Notes under the pieces: generated by a model
Databases searched by the model: none
Told to the model about the DNA's origin: nothing
Seen by the model: only the letters and a program-made list of their open reading frames with translations
Shown: piece after piece, positions 23,930 to 33,350 of the stretch
Layout: the number at the start of each line of letters is the position of its first letter
How positions within the stretch are numbered: the stretch's first letter is position 1
Program-made: the position numbers and the translations under genes
From: Bacillota bacterium
GTDB taxonomy: Bacteria; Bacillota; Clostridia; Christensenellales; SZUA-584
DNA length: 64,000 nucleotides
Direction of reading: 5' to 3'
NCBI GenBank assembly: GCA_023461435.1
Contig: JAEYLC010000001.1
Coordinates: forward strand, 1 to 64,000

Positions 23930-26347
23930 TTACAGTGAATGCTCCGTTCTTGCTATAATATCGTCCTGCGTTTTCACTTCAAGATCGTTGAACAGAGCGC
24001 TGTAGCCGGCCACCCTGACCACCAGATCTCTGTATTGTTCAGGATGGCGCTGCGCATCCCGAAGCGTTTCAGACGCGATGATATTGAATTGAACATGCCA
24101 GCCCAACATATCAAAGAAGACCTTGATCATGTTTATCAGCCGACCGACTCCTTCTTCTGTCGCCAATGAAGCGGGTGACAGCTTCAGATTAAGCAAATTG
24201 CCGCCCGTAATCAGCATTGTCGGCATCTTCGCGACCGACTTGAGCACAGCCGTAGGCCCTATTGTGTCTGTCCCGTGGTAGGGCGAGCAGCCCTCAGTCA
24301 ACGGCTCTCCGGCCTTGCGCCCTTCAGGAGAGGCGCCCACACGCACACCCGACGGCACATTCCCCGAAATGGTGGCCGTGCAGGGATAGCTGATGCAGCC
24401 GATAGGACCCCTTCCGAAGCGCGTGGTGGTATATTTCTCTTGCTCAGCGATGAAAATCCGGTAAACGGTGCTGGCCAGCTCATCCACCGAATCATCATCG
24501 TTGCCGAATTTGGGCGCTTTGTTGACCAGCATGCGGCGTACGTTTTCACCTTCAAGACCCTCAAAGTCGGATGCCAAAACATCCTTCAGCGCGGCGCCGC
24601 TGATGAGCCTTCTATCAAAAACAATGTCACGCAGCGCGGCGAGGCTGTTTGCCGTATTGACGATGCCCGTTTCGGGGCCGGTCACCATGTCGTAAACGCT
24701 GCCTCCCTCTTTGGCCGTTTTGCCGCGCTTGATGCAATCCTGCACCAACCCCGAGCAAAAAGCTTCGGGAACCAGTTCCTCAATGGCGTAATCGATGCAA
24801 TGTTCGCCTGTCACGCGCAGCTTAACCACGTGCGCCATTTGCTTTCTGAAATCGTCTATGACCTGTTCGAGGCTTGTATACGTTGCCAGCGAATCCGCCA
24901 ACGGCACCAATTCGAAGCCCGTCCGCCCGTCCTTCCCGCCGTTGAGCGTGATCTCGAGCACCTTCGAAAAATTCGTGAAGCTCATGCCCGCCGAACGGTA
25001 TCCAAACTTTCCGGGGATGATCGGCTCGATACAGCCCACGATCGCATAGTTGTTCGCGTCTTCTTCTGTGACGCCGCGCTTCATCAGCGAAGGGATCATC
25101 AGCTCGTCGTTATGCATGGCCGGCATGCCAAAGCCCAGCTTGATGACCTCCACACATTTCTTCAGATATTGATCCGGGTTCAACGGATGATAACGTGCGG
25201 ACACATTGGGCTGTGGCAGCCTTGTCAGCGCGACGCTGCTCAGGCACAGCATCGTCAGATCGTTCACCGCATCCTCACCGGCCGGCGTTATGCCGCCCAG
25301 CGTTAGATTCTGATAAGTCGGGCCGCCTCCGGAAAACCGCGTATGTGACCAGGGCCTGATTTTGATGATACCGAAAGCTTTGACCCAAAGGCATGCCAGC
25401 AGCTCCAATGCGTCTTCATCACTCAGCGTGCCTGACGCCAAACCCTTTTCATAATAAGGATACAGGTATTGGTCCAGACGGCCGAATGACATCGAATGGC
25501 CGTTGCTCTCAATCTGGGAGATCAAATGAACAAACCAGACAGCCTGCACGGCCTCATAAAAATTATCCGCAGGGAATTCCGGCACCTTATTGCAGACGGA
25601 CGCCAAACGAATCAGCTCCTTCTGCCGGTTTTGGTCGCTGGTCTCCTGCGCCAAACGAAATGCCAGCTTCGCGTACCTTTTGGCATACGCGACCACGCCC
25701 TCGTAAGCGATGATCACCGCCTCGTAGAATATCCGCTTATGATGAGCGGACGGGTCCGTCAAATCCAGCGCCGCAAGTTCTTTTTTTGCGTCGCCGATGA
25801 TGCCCGAAGCGCCGCTCCTTAATATCTTTTCGAAATCCAGCATGATATGACCGTCGCCGGACGTCATGTTGCCGCTGGCAGACAATACGCCCATCTCATA
25901 AGCTTCCCTGACTTCCTTGGGCAAGGTCGCCTTGCATCTGTCCTCCAGCGTCTTGCCGCGCCACCACGACGCAATTTCGAGCAACTCCTCACGCGTCTCT
26001 TTTTCAACATGGAAACGGTCGCCCGGACGCTTTTCGAGCTCATCGATCTCTTCAAAAATCCAGTCGGCACAGTATTCCGGAAAAATTGACGCGGCTCTTA
26101 GGCTTGCGGCATGGTTGCCCGCCAGCAATTGACCCTCTTCAATGAAAAGATCAATATTCTCGAGCACCTCTCTGAGCGCCTTCGCGCGCCGAATGATCAT
26201 AGGGTCCGCCTGATATTTCTGATAAGCCGCCGTCAAATATCTTGCACGTTGCACACAAACATCCTGCCGGACATGGACGGACTCATATTTCAGCTTTTCA
26301 ATGCGCTCCAGCTTTACGTTTCGCAGTATGACATTGTCCTTCAGCAT
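23930..26347 (-). CDS. Glycyl radical enzyme 2 (PFL/glycerol dehydratase superfamily, specificity unknown)
   Basis: An 805-residue glycyl radical enzyme. The active-site loop is IVGCIEPIIPGKFG (Cys439, Glu441) and the radical loop VVRVAGYSALF has its Gly near 781. ESNGHSMSFGRLDQYLYPYY places it near enzyme 1 and the glycerol/diol dehydratases rather than formate lyase. GAGGAG precedes the ATG. Neighbours (ribokinase, epimerase, Gfo/Idh, aldolase) imply a sugar or polyol substrate, possibly phosphorylated. Confidence 0.9.
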   Translation of the reverse strand: MLKDNVILRNVKLERIEKLKYESVHVRQDVCVQRARYLTAAYQKYQADPMIIRRAKALREVLENIDLFIEEGQLLAGNHAASLRAASIFPEYCADWIFEEIDELEKRPGDRFHVEKETREELLEIASWWRGKTLEDRCKATLPKEVREAYEMGVLSASGNMTSGDGHIMLDFEKILRSGASGIIGDAKKELAALDLTDPSAHHKRIFYEAVIIAYEGVVAYAKRYAKLAFRLAQETSDQNRQKELIRLASVCNKVPEFPADNFYEAVQAVWFVHLISQIESNGHSMSFGRLDQYLYPYYEKGLASGTLSDEDALELLACLWVKAFGIIKIRPWSHTRFSGGGPTYQNLTLGGITPAGEDAVNDLTMLCLSSVALTRLPQPNVSARYHPLNPDQYLKKCVEVIKLGFGMPAMHNDELMIPSLMKRGVTEEDANNYAIVGCIEPIIPGKFGYRSAGMSFTNFSKVLEITLNGGKDGRTGFELVPLADSLATYTSLEQVIDDFRKQMAHVVKLRVTGEHCIDYAIEELVPEAFCSGLVQDCIKRGKTAKEGGSVYDMVTGPETGIVNTANSLAALRDIVFDRRLISGAALKDVLASDFEGLEGENVRRMLVNKAPKFGNDDDSVDELASTVYRIFIAEQEKYTTTRFGRGPIGCISYPCTATISGNVPSGVRVGASPEGRKAGEPLTEGCSPYHGTDTIGPTAVLKSVAKMPTMLITGGNLLNLKLSPASLATEEGVGRLINMIKVFFDMLGWHVQFNIIASETLRDAQRHPEQYRDLVVRVAGYSALFNDLEVKTQDDIIARTEHSL

Positions 26348-26361
26348 GATTCGCTCCTCTT

Positions 26362-27282
26362 CTAACGTTGTTCCAGTTTATAGACCCGCTCCGTCTCTTC
26401 CAGCGTCGGCATGGAGCGCAGCGTCCCCACGCGCATCACGCTTTGTGACGCCACGGCATTGCCGAATCTGGCCGACTCAAAAATATCGTATCCTTTGTCC
26501 AGAGCGTAGGCGAGCCCGCCGTTAAAGCTGTCGCCGGCGCCGCTCGTATCGATCGCGTTCACCTTGTAGCTGTCGATCATCGTTCTGCGTTCCCCGTCCG
26601 ATACATAGGCCCCCCGGCTGCCCAGCGTGATCACCACTTCTTTCACGCCTTTATTATGGAAGAAATCGCATGCCCGCGAGGCGTCGTCCTGCGTATCGAT
26701 GGAAAACCCGCAAAAATCGGACGCCTCCAGCTCATTTGGCGTGATGATGTCGATATAACGGTAAAAATCGTCGCTGATCGGACGCGAGGGCGCGGGGTTC
26801 ACAAGCGTTTTCACGCCTTCCGACCTTGCCAGATTCATCGCGAACTCACATGTTTCCATGGGTATCATAAATTCGGTCATGCAGACATTCGCGTCTTTGA
26901 TATCATCCTTGTACTTCTCAATATACCCGGGCGTGATGGCTGCGTTGGCTCCTTCAATGATGATAATGGAATTCTGCGAGTCCTCCGCAACCATCACAAA
27001 ACCCGATCCCGAGTACACATTTTCGGCGACTTCAATACATCTCGCATCGATGCCTGCCCATTCAAAATCCTTCATTATCAGCGAGTTGTATTGATCGAGG
27101 CTGCCTATCTTGCTCAAAAACAATGTCTCTGCACCCAACCGGGCCGCAGCTGCTATCTGGTTAGCTCCTTTGCCGCCTGCCATTATCGTCACGTTCTTAC
27201 CGTAAATCGTCTCTCCCGGAACCGGCAGACGCCTGTTATGTATGATGTAATCAACATTGATACTTCCAATCTCAACGATCAT
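26362..27282 (-). CDS. Ribokinase (PfkB family)
   Basis: About 306 residues. The ribokinase N-terminus IVEIGSINVDYIIHNRRLPV and MAGGKGANQIAAAARLGAET are strongly ribokinase-like; the C-terminal motif is AIDTSGAGDSFNGGLAYALD with the catalytic Asp. GAGGGAG lies six bases before the ATG at 27282, so that start is preferred over the in-frame codon at 27297. It phosphorylates ribose or another pentose or hexose on entry to the pathway. Confidence 0.87.
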   Translation of the reverse strand: MIVEIGSINVDYIIHNRRLPVPGETIYGKNVTIMAGGKGANQIAAAARLGAETLFLSKIGSLDQYNSLIMKDFEWAGIDARCIEVAENVYSGSGFVMVAEDSQNSIIIIEGANAAITPGYIEKYKDDIKDANVCMTEFMIPMETCEFAMNLARSEGVKTLVNPAPSRPISDDFYRYIDIITPNELEASDFCGFSIDTQDDASRACDFFHNKGVKEVVITLGSRGAYVSDGERRTMIDSYKVNAIDTSGAGDSFNGGLAYALDKGYDIFESARFGNAVASQSVMRVGTLRSMPTLEETERVYKLEQR

Positions 27283-27351
27283 ATCATTCTCCCTCAAAAA
27301 ATTAATTATCTTTTCCGGTGCTTACAGTCTTGAGCAAAGCGGCATTTTGTA

Positions 27352-28569
27352 TTACTCTTTCGTATCGTATCGCTCCTTCAGCTTATCCAGCTCTCTGTGA
27401 ACAGAGGCGATAGGAGGGCAGCCATCCACACAGATCGCCCGGTCTCCAAGCGCGTATCTTAAATTCGCAGCCGAGCTGATGGCGCAGTCTCCGATGAACA
27501 GAGCGTTGCCCTTGATGCGCTCGAGCGGTATCTGCTTTGGGTTGATGCCGACAAAAACGGTATCCACATTCGCATTGTTTTTCAGTTTGGCCTCGAGCAG
27601 CGCGTCGAGCATGATCTTTGTCCGGCCGTAGCAGTGTACACAGGGCCCGCCCTTGATCAGCTGTATGCCATCGTAAATACCGTCGATCGACACATCGGGG
27701 CGTTCAAACGGCTTCATCACATCTTCTATTTTTTCTCCGAGCACCTCTATATTTTCGAGCTTCCCGTTGCCGATATGCTGCATATCCGCGATACGGATCG
27801 CCTCGACCTCACGGTGCGGGACGCCCATGCATTCCGCGGACACGACATCAAGCGAAACAACGTCTGGCGACGCGATGATGATATTCATCTGCACGTTTGT
27901 TCCGAGCCGCGGGCCAAGCCCCTGCATACCAATTAGGCCATCCATGATGTTCAGATGCGTTTTTACGCCTTTATGCAAGTCAATGATCTTCTGCATGATC
28001 TCGTCCTTATGCCACTGCACCTTGTAGCTGTCCGGCAGTATACCATGATAGTTTTTGAGCCCCAGCGTCACCAGCGTTTCAAAATGCATTTTTAAGGCGG
28101 GGACGTTGATCACAACGTCCGAATCCAGCATGGCGGCGGCAATGGGCGCTTCTTCAAATATAACGCCGCCCGGCAGCTTTGTTTTTCTGAACTCGTTAGT
28201 ATCAAAGTCCACAAGAGTTGCTCCGGTCTCCCCGGCCATTGCGACCATACCCGTTCTTTCAAAAACATCCTGATTCGTCCAGCGTCCAACGCCGAGTATG
28301 TTCTTGCATGAATAGGCGGAACTGTCTCCCACCCTGACCTCCGAAGCGCCGCTCTCAAACGCCAGCCTGACAACGGCAGCCACGACCCGCGGGTCCGTCG
28401 TTGCCGGAGGAGGGTAAGGATAGGCCAGATTGGGCTTAATCATCACCGTGTCGCCCTTCTTAATAAACGACGACATACCGCCGATCAGATCGACCGACCG
28501 TTTCACCGCCTCATAAACCGAATCATTTACTTTTGCTATGGAGACCGGAGTTTTCCCTTGCGTTGTCAT
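27352..28569 (-). CDS. DUF362 domain-containing protein
   Basis: A 405-residue DUF362 protein. VMIKPNLAYPYPPPATTDPR and a later VGDSSAYSC are the family's N-terminal blocks. Cysteines occur as CVHC (around residue 310) and CVDGC near the C-terminus and could bind a cluster or metal, but no ferredoxin domain is fused. The family has no settled biochemical role. It sits between glycyl radical enzyme 3 and the ribokinase, so a part in radical-enzyme maintenance or product handling is possible but unproven. Confidence 0.8.
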   Translation of the reverse strand: MTTQGKTPVSIAKVNDSVYEAVKRSVDLIGGMSSFIKKGDTVMIKPNLAYPYPPPATTDPRVVAAVVRLAFESGASEVRVGDSSAYSCKNILGVGRWTNQDVFERTGMVAMAGETGATLVDFDTNEFRKTKLPGGVIFEEAPIAAAMLDSDVVINVPALKMHFETLVTLGLKNYHGILPDSYKVQWHKDEIMQKIIDLHKGVKTHLNIMDGLIGMQGLGPRLGTNVQMNIIIASPDVVSLDVVSAECMGVPHREVEAIRIADMQHIGNGKLENIEVLGEKIEDVMKPFERPDVSIDGIYDGIQLIKGGPCVHCYGRTKIMLDALLEAKLKNNANVDTVFVGINPKQIPLERIKGNALFIGDCAISSAANLRYALGDRAICVDGCPPIASVHRELDKLKERYDTKE

Positions 28570-28612
28570 TTCTTCTCCCTTTCAGATTATTAACACCAAT
28601 ATGCAGGGTATC

Positions 28613-28629
28613 GGGCTTGCCTTAAGCCC
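28613..28629 (-). other. Small stem-loop at the end of glycyl radical enzyme 3
   Basis: GGGCTT and AAGCCC arms with a five-base loop directly abut the stop codon of the upstream gene. It is short but is placed like the other intercistronic hairpins of this locus. Confidence 0.4.
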
Positions 28630-31065
28630 TTACACTTCGTCATGCACCGTCCTGTTAATGAGATCGTCCTGCACATCCTTTGACAGCTCCGTGAAATACG
28701 CGCTGTAGCCTGCGACACGCACCAAAAGATTGCGGTATTTCTCGGGAGTCTGCTGCGCCTTTATAAGCAGCTTTGAGCTCACAACATTGAACTGCACGTG
28801 ATATCCGCCCATGAGGCAGTAAGCCCTCAGGAAGTTGGCAAACTTGACAATATCACGCTTCTCTTTCAGAACCGCGGGCGAAAAACGCATGTTCAGCAGC
28901 GTTCCGTTGCACGCCTTGACATGGTCGATCTTGGATACCGATTTGATCAGCGCCGTCGGGCCGTTCATATCCGAGCCGTTTGTTGCGGATATGCCTCCGT
29001 TGGCCAAAGGCTCCAAAGCGTGCCTTCCGGACGGCAGCGCGCCTGTGACCAGGCCGAAGGGGACATTGGACGAAACGGTGAACTGGCCCGGCCAGTATCT
29101 TTCACCATGCGGCCCCACATAGTTCTCCACCTCGTCACACCATATCCGCCCCGCGATGCGCGTATAATCGTCCACATAATCGATGTCGTTGCCGTACTTG
29201 GGCGCTTCGTAAAGCAGCGTTTTGCGTACCTCTTCATAGCCCTCAAAGTTCGCTTTCATCGCGTCGACGATCTCTTTCATCGTCAGCAGATGCTTGTCAA
29301 ACACACAGTAAGCGATAGCCGCGAGGCTGTCGCCCACATCGGGCGAGGCCACACCGTTGATGCCGATGGCCTTATATTTCGCACCGCCCCGTGTCACGTC
29401 AATACCGCTTTCGAGGCTCCCGTCTATCAGCGCCGAGGTGAATACGTTGGGCGCGAGCTTTCCATGATATTTGATAAACGTGCTGATTGCGTTGGTGGTA
29501 TTCTTCAGGAAAAAACAGACCTGCTGCTTGTACGCCTCGATCACCTGTTCCATGCTTTCAAATGTTTCGGGGTCCTGAGTCACCGGGCCGATCTGCTCAT
29601 TGGTCAGCAGACATTTCCCGCCCGTCATGGCAAGCTCCATACATTTCGCCAAATTGAACGAGCATGCGTTCGTCCAGCCAAACATATTGCCCGATGGCGA
29701 CGGCTCCACGCATCCCACGATGCAGTAATCCCTTGCGTCTTCAATCGTGCAGCCGCGTCTCAGCAGCGCAGGAATGGCCGTTTCGTCGATAAAGATTTTC
29801 GGCTTGCCATGGCCGTACCGGCTGACCTCCGCAATCTTCAGCAGATATTCAAACGGGCTTCCCTTGTGAATTCTCGCCGCGAATTCCGGCTGGAACAACG
29901 GCACCTGTTTCTCCGCCTCGAGCAGCATATATGTCAGTTCGTTAGTGGCATCTTTGCCGCTTCTGTCAACGCCGCCCACGATGATCGTCTGTGTCAGTGA
30001 AAATCCCGCGTAATAGTTGGCTGTCGCATAGTCCCACAGCACGCTCATATGCGCAAACTTTATGAAAAGCAGTTCGAGCAGCTCCTGTATCTCATCTTTT
30101 GTCGCCGTGTTATTTTCAATATCCGCTTTGTAGAACGGATACATATATTGATCCATTCTGCCGGGCGAGATCGCGGTATCCTCCTGGTCAATGCCAAACA
30201 GTAATATCTGCGTGAACCAGAAGCTCTGAACGGCTTCCCTGAACGTCTGAGCGGGCTGCGCGGGCACTTTTGTACAGGTCCTCGCGATTTCGAGCAGCTC
30301 CTGCTTTCTTTGAGCGTCTTTTGTCTCATTTGCTTTTTCCATTGCGAGATCCGCATACCTCTTCGCAAAGGCTATAAAAGCCTCATAAACAATGACGACA
30401 GCCTCATAAAAATCCCGTTTTTCTGCGTCCTGTTCTATTTCCAGGTATTTCCCGGCTTCCTCAATAATGCTCAGAGCGCCGTGATTTAAAATCCGTTCGT
30501 AGTTCGCATTGATATGTCCAGCCCCATGCCGCAAGTGAATTTCCGATCCGGGCGGAATTGTTCCCACCTTGGCAAGCGAAGGAATGGATGCGTTTATCGT
30601 CTTCTCATCGAGTTCTTGAGTGACGTAATGTTCAACAGTTTTGTTTTCCCAATACGGAAAGATCTCCTCCTGAAGATACTTTTTTGTCTCAGGCGTCAGA
30701 ACATGCCTGTCGTAAGGCCGGTTCTCAGGCGTCTTGATGTCGTTCTCAAATTCGGTCATCAGGTAGTTTGTCATAAATTCGGGGCATATCACAGATGCAC
30801 GGGGCTTGCAGGCAACATTGCCGACGATCAGCTCGCCGTCCAGTATATAGATCTGCATTTGTTCCAGTGTATTTCTAATAGCCTTCGCTCGTCTTACGTG
30901 TACCGGTTCGCCTTCAGTCTGCTTATAGCTTTGTGTGAAATACTTGGCGCGATCGATACAAACAGACGGCACAGCCTCAATTGCATTCTGGTATAAGGAT
31001 TCTACCCGCGGGGTCACGTTTCTTTTAAATTCAAGCTGAAAGCTTTCAACCTCCGAAGTGTTCAT
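28630..31065 (-). CDS. Glycyl radical enzyme 3 (PFL/glycerol dehydratase superfamily, distinct subgroup)
   Basis: An 811-residue glycyl radical enzyme. The active-site loop is IVGCVEPSPSGNMFGWTN (Cys452, Glu454) and the radical loop LLVRVAGYSAYF has its Gly near 786. It lacks the ESNGHS block of enzymes 1 and 2 and instead reads GIDQEDTAISPGRMDQYMY, so the substrate pocket differs. It follows an ABC importer in the same transcript; its probable activase heads that operon (35931-36872). GGAGG lies seven bases before the ATG. Confidence 0.9.
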   Translation of the reverse strand: MNTSEVESFQLEFKRNVTPRVESLYQNAIEAVPSVCIDRAKYFTQSYKQTEGEPVHVRRAKAIRNTLEQMQIYILDGELIVGNVACKPRASVICPEFMTNYLMTEFENDIKTPENRPYDRHVLTPETKKYLQEEIFPYWENKTVEHYVTQELDEKTINASIPSLAKVGTIPPGSEIHLRHGAGHINANYERILNHGALSIIEEAGKYLEIEQDAEKRDFYEAVVIVYEAFIAFAKRYADLAMEKANETKDAQRKQELLEIARTCTKVPAQPAQTFREAVQSFWFTQILLFGIDQEDTAISPGRMDQYMYPFYKADIENNTATKDEIQELLELLFIKFAHMSVLWDYATANYYAGFSLTQTIIVGGVDRSGKDATNELTYMLLEAEKQVPLFQPEFAARIHKGSPFEYLLKIAEVSRYGHGKPKIFIDETAIPALLRRGCTIEDARDYCIVGCVEPSPSGNMFGWTNACSFNLAKCMELAMTGGKCLLTNEQIGPVTQDPETFESMEQVIEAYKQQVCFFLKNTTNAISTFIKYHGKLAPNVFTSALIDGSLESGIDVTRGGAKYKAIGINGVASPDVGDSLAAIAYCVFDKHLLTMKEIVDAMKANFEGYEEVRKTLLYEAPKYGNDIDYVDDYTRIAGRIWCDEVENYVGPHGERYWPGQFTVSSNVPFGLVTGALPSGRHALEPLANGGISATNGSDMNGPTALIKSVSKIDHVKACNGTLLNMRFSPAVLKEKRDIVKFANFLRAYCLMGGYHVQFNVVSSKLLIKAQQTPEKYRNLLVRVAGYSAYFTELSKDVQDDLINRTVHDEV

Positions 31066-31111
31066 AGTATTACCTCCTATTCAAAGCACTGACTGTTTAA
31101 AGGGTTTTGCA

Positions 31112-31144
31112 GCGGTATGCCGCATTTTCATGCGGACATACCGC
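31112..31144 (-). other. Strong intercistronic stem-loop after the second binding-protein gene
   Basis: GCGGTATG plus CCGCAT pair with ATGCGG plus CATACCGC around a TTTC loop: 14 pairs with one bulged A. There is no U-run. It falls between the lipoprotein gene and glycyl radical enzyme 3. Confidence 0.75.
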
Positions 31145-31173
31145 CACACTGACTACACGTAGCTGCTTCTTAA

Positions 31174-32307
31174 TTAATAAGCCGGAGTTTCCGTATCCAC
31201 ATTGTCAATTGTGCAGGTTCTTGTACCCAGATTGATCATGTGCGGGACTTCCTTGCCCATCAGATAAGCGATAGCCGCTTCGCAGGCCCAGTCGCCGTCA
31301 TTCTTATAAATGTTGGTGTTGCGAACCTTGCCAGCTTTGATGGCTTCAAAGCAGTTGGCCTGATAATCGCCCGCGGAATATATGAGCACATCCTCGCCGG
31401 CTTTCAGCCCAGCGGCTTCGACCGCTTCCACAGCGCCCAGCGCCATCTCATCGTTGTGGGCATAAACCGCTTTAAGATCCGGGTTGGCCTGAAGCACGTT
31501 CGTCACAACGTCGATCGCATTCTTTCTGAGCCAATTGCAATCCTGCTCGGTCACAACGTTGATACCGACATTCTGATCGATAACGGAATAGAAGCCTTCA
31601 TGTCTGCCTTCTGTGCAGGACGAACCGGATGTGCCTTCCAGCACAGCGACTTTGCCTTCGCCACCGAGGTCGTCAACCAGCAGGTTGCCCGTAATCTCGC
31701 CCAGAGAGAAGTCGTCTGTCGACATCCATGTCACAAAGTTCCAGTCAGCGAACGGCTTGCCGCCGTCAATCAGTATCACCGGGATGTTCTGCTGGTTCGC
31801 CTGTGCAAGCGCCGGGGTTATCGCCACGCCACCATGCGAGCTGATCACGATCGCGTCCACTTTTTTCGCGATTAAGGATTCAATATTGGAAACTTCTTTT
31901 GCTGTGTCGCCTTCACCGTCCATCATGATGAATTCTACGCCGTATTCCTTACACCATTTTTCCGCTCTGTCCACCATATCGATTCTGTACGGATGATCCA
32001 TAACGCACTGTGCAAAGCCAATGGTGTATCCCTTCGCGGCCACTTCCGCGGGATCAAGCCCGAAGTCCACAACGCTGACTTCCGCAGGAAGGCCCGACCA
32101 TTCGCTGCTCAGCTCGCCGCTTGCCGCAGACGCTGATTCAGATGCCGATTCGGAAGGCGCTTCAGCAGACGGGGACTCTACCGCAACAGACTCCTCAGGC
32201 GCAGACGCCGATTCAGATGCCGATTCAGTCGGAGCTGGGGCTGCGCAGCCAACAAACATGATCGCAGCTAGCATAACCGAGATCAATACTACCAAGAACT
32301 TCTTCAT
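31174..32307 (-). CDS. Sugar ABC transporter substrate-binding lipoprotein (second system)
   Basis: A 377-residue lipoprotein. The signal MKKFLVVLISVMLAAIMFVG is followed by the lipobox Cys, an SES/SAS/APE linker and a Peripla_BP_4 domain starting around TIGFAQCVMDHPYRIDM; VYAHNDEMALGAVEA is the typical hinge block. The ATG at 32307 has GAGGAA seven bases upstream; an in-frame start at 32337 would add a charged extension before the signal. Partner of the three downstream-named transporter genes at 32365-35887. Confidence 0.9.
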   Translation of the reverse strand: MKKFLVVLISVMLAAIMFVGCAAPAPTESASESASAPEESVAVESPSAEAPSESASESASAASGELSSEWSGLPAEVSVVDFGLDPAEVAAKGYTIGFAQCVMDHPYRIDMVDRAEKWCKEYGVEFIMMDGEGDTAKEVSNIESLIAKKVDAIVISSHGGVAITPALAQANQQNIPVILIDGGKPFADWNFVTWMSTDDFSLGEITGNLLVDDLGGEGKVAVLEGTSGSSCTEGRHEGFYSVIDQNVGINVVTEQDCNWLRKNAIDVVTNVLQANPDLKAVYAHNDEMALGAVEAVEAAGLKAGEDVLIYSAGDYQANCFEAIKAGKVRNTNIYKNDGDWACEAAIAYLMGKEVPHMINLGTRTCTIDNVDTETPAY

Positions 32308-32364
32308 TTTGTGTTTCCTCTTCTTCCTTTTATTCAAACATACATAACATATGTTTGTTGACTT

Positions 32365-33348
32365 TTATCCTCTGAGCTTCTCCATGGAGCTCTTTCTGAA
32401 CGCTTTTTCAGATAAATGAGCTGTGAAAATAGGTATCAGCGTAGAGACTGCGATAATCACACCCAGCAGCACGGTCTGAACGTGCATGTTGACATTGGCC
32501 ACATTGAGCATGTTTTTTATCGCACCGATCGCCAGCACACCGAACAGGGTGCCAAGCGCGCTGCCTCTGCCGCCCGACATGGACACACCGCCCATTACGG
32601 CCGCGGCAATCGCCAGCAATTCGTATCCCTCGCCCGTCCTTGGCTCGCCGATGAGCAAGCGGCTGCTTTCCACAGCGCTCGCGATACCGACAAGCAGGCC
32701 GCAAATCGCATACGCCAATATCCTGGTTCTGTCCACATTGATGCCCGTGTGTCTGGCCGCTTCTTCATTGCCGCCGACGGCCATCAATGCCCGGCCATAG
32801 GAGGTACGCCTGATCAGCAGATTGATGATAATAATGCAGACGATCCATATGATTGCCGGCAGCACAAGCGGGCCGATTTTGGCGCGCGCGATCACGCCAA
32901 ACGATTCGGGGACACCCGTGCTCACCGGCTTGCCTTCGTTAATCAGCAAACCGAGCGCCCTTGAAGCCATCATTGTGACCAATGTTGCGACAAACGGCTG
33001 AAGATTGCCCTTGGAGATCAGCACGCCGTTCAAAAGCCCGATGACGCCGCACACGATGACGGCCAGCGCAACGGAAACCAAAAGCGGCCAATGAGAATAC
33101 GCCTGAGTCATCGCGCAGACCATACTGCCAAGCGCGAGATTCGCCCCGACAGAGAGGTCGATTCCACCCGTCAGCAGCACAAGCGTCATGCCCGCCGCCA
33201 ACAGACCGTTTTCACAGCATTGCTGGATAACGTCCGCCACGTTATTGACCGTTAAAAAGACCGGACTCATTGCCGTACCGAGTATCATGACCAGGATAAA
33301 AATGACCAGCCCCGGATAGTTTTTAACCACATTTTTAATGACGCTCAT
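32365..33348 (-). CDS. Sugar ABC transporter permease (second system, subunit A)
   Basis: A 327-residue RbsC-type permease with LAAGMTLVLLTGGIDLSVGA and LLAIAAAVMGGVSMSGGRGS, plus about ten hydrophobic segments. GGAGG precedes the ATG. With 34850-35887 it probably forms a heterodimeric channel. Confidence 0.88.
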   Translation of the reverse strand: MSVIKNVVKNYPGLVIFILVMILGTAMSPVFLTVNNVADVIQQCCENGLLAAGMTLVLLTGGIDLSVGANLALGSMVCAMTQAYSHWPLLVSVALAVIVCGVIGLLNGVLISKGNLQPFVATLVTMMASRALGLLINEGKPVSTGVPESFGVIARAKIGPLVLPAIIWIVCIIIINLLIRRTSYGRALMAVGGNEEAARHTGINVDRTRILAYAICGLLVGIASAVESSRLLIGEPRTGEGYELLAIAAAVMGGVSMSGGRGSALGTLFGVLAIGAIKNMLNVANVNMHVQTVLLGVIIAVSTLIPIFTAHLSEKAFRKSSMEKLRG

Positions 33349-33350
33349 TT

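Noticed and set aside
24275..25306. 343-codon open frame on the plus strand
   Set aside because: Antisense to glycyl radical enzyme 2, whose motifs are unambiguous; no independent coding signs.
28798..30000. 400-codon open frame on the plus strand
   Set aside because: It lies wholly antisense to glycyl radical enzyme 3, has no ribosome site, and its Arg/His-rich composition is that of a shadow frame.
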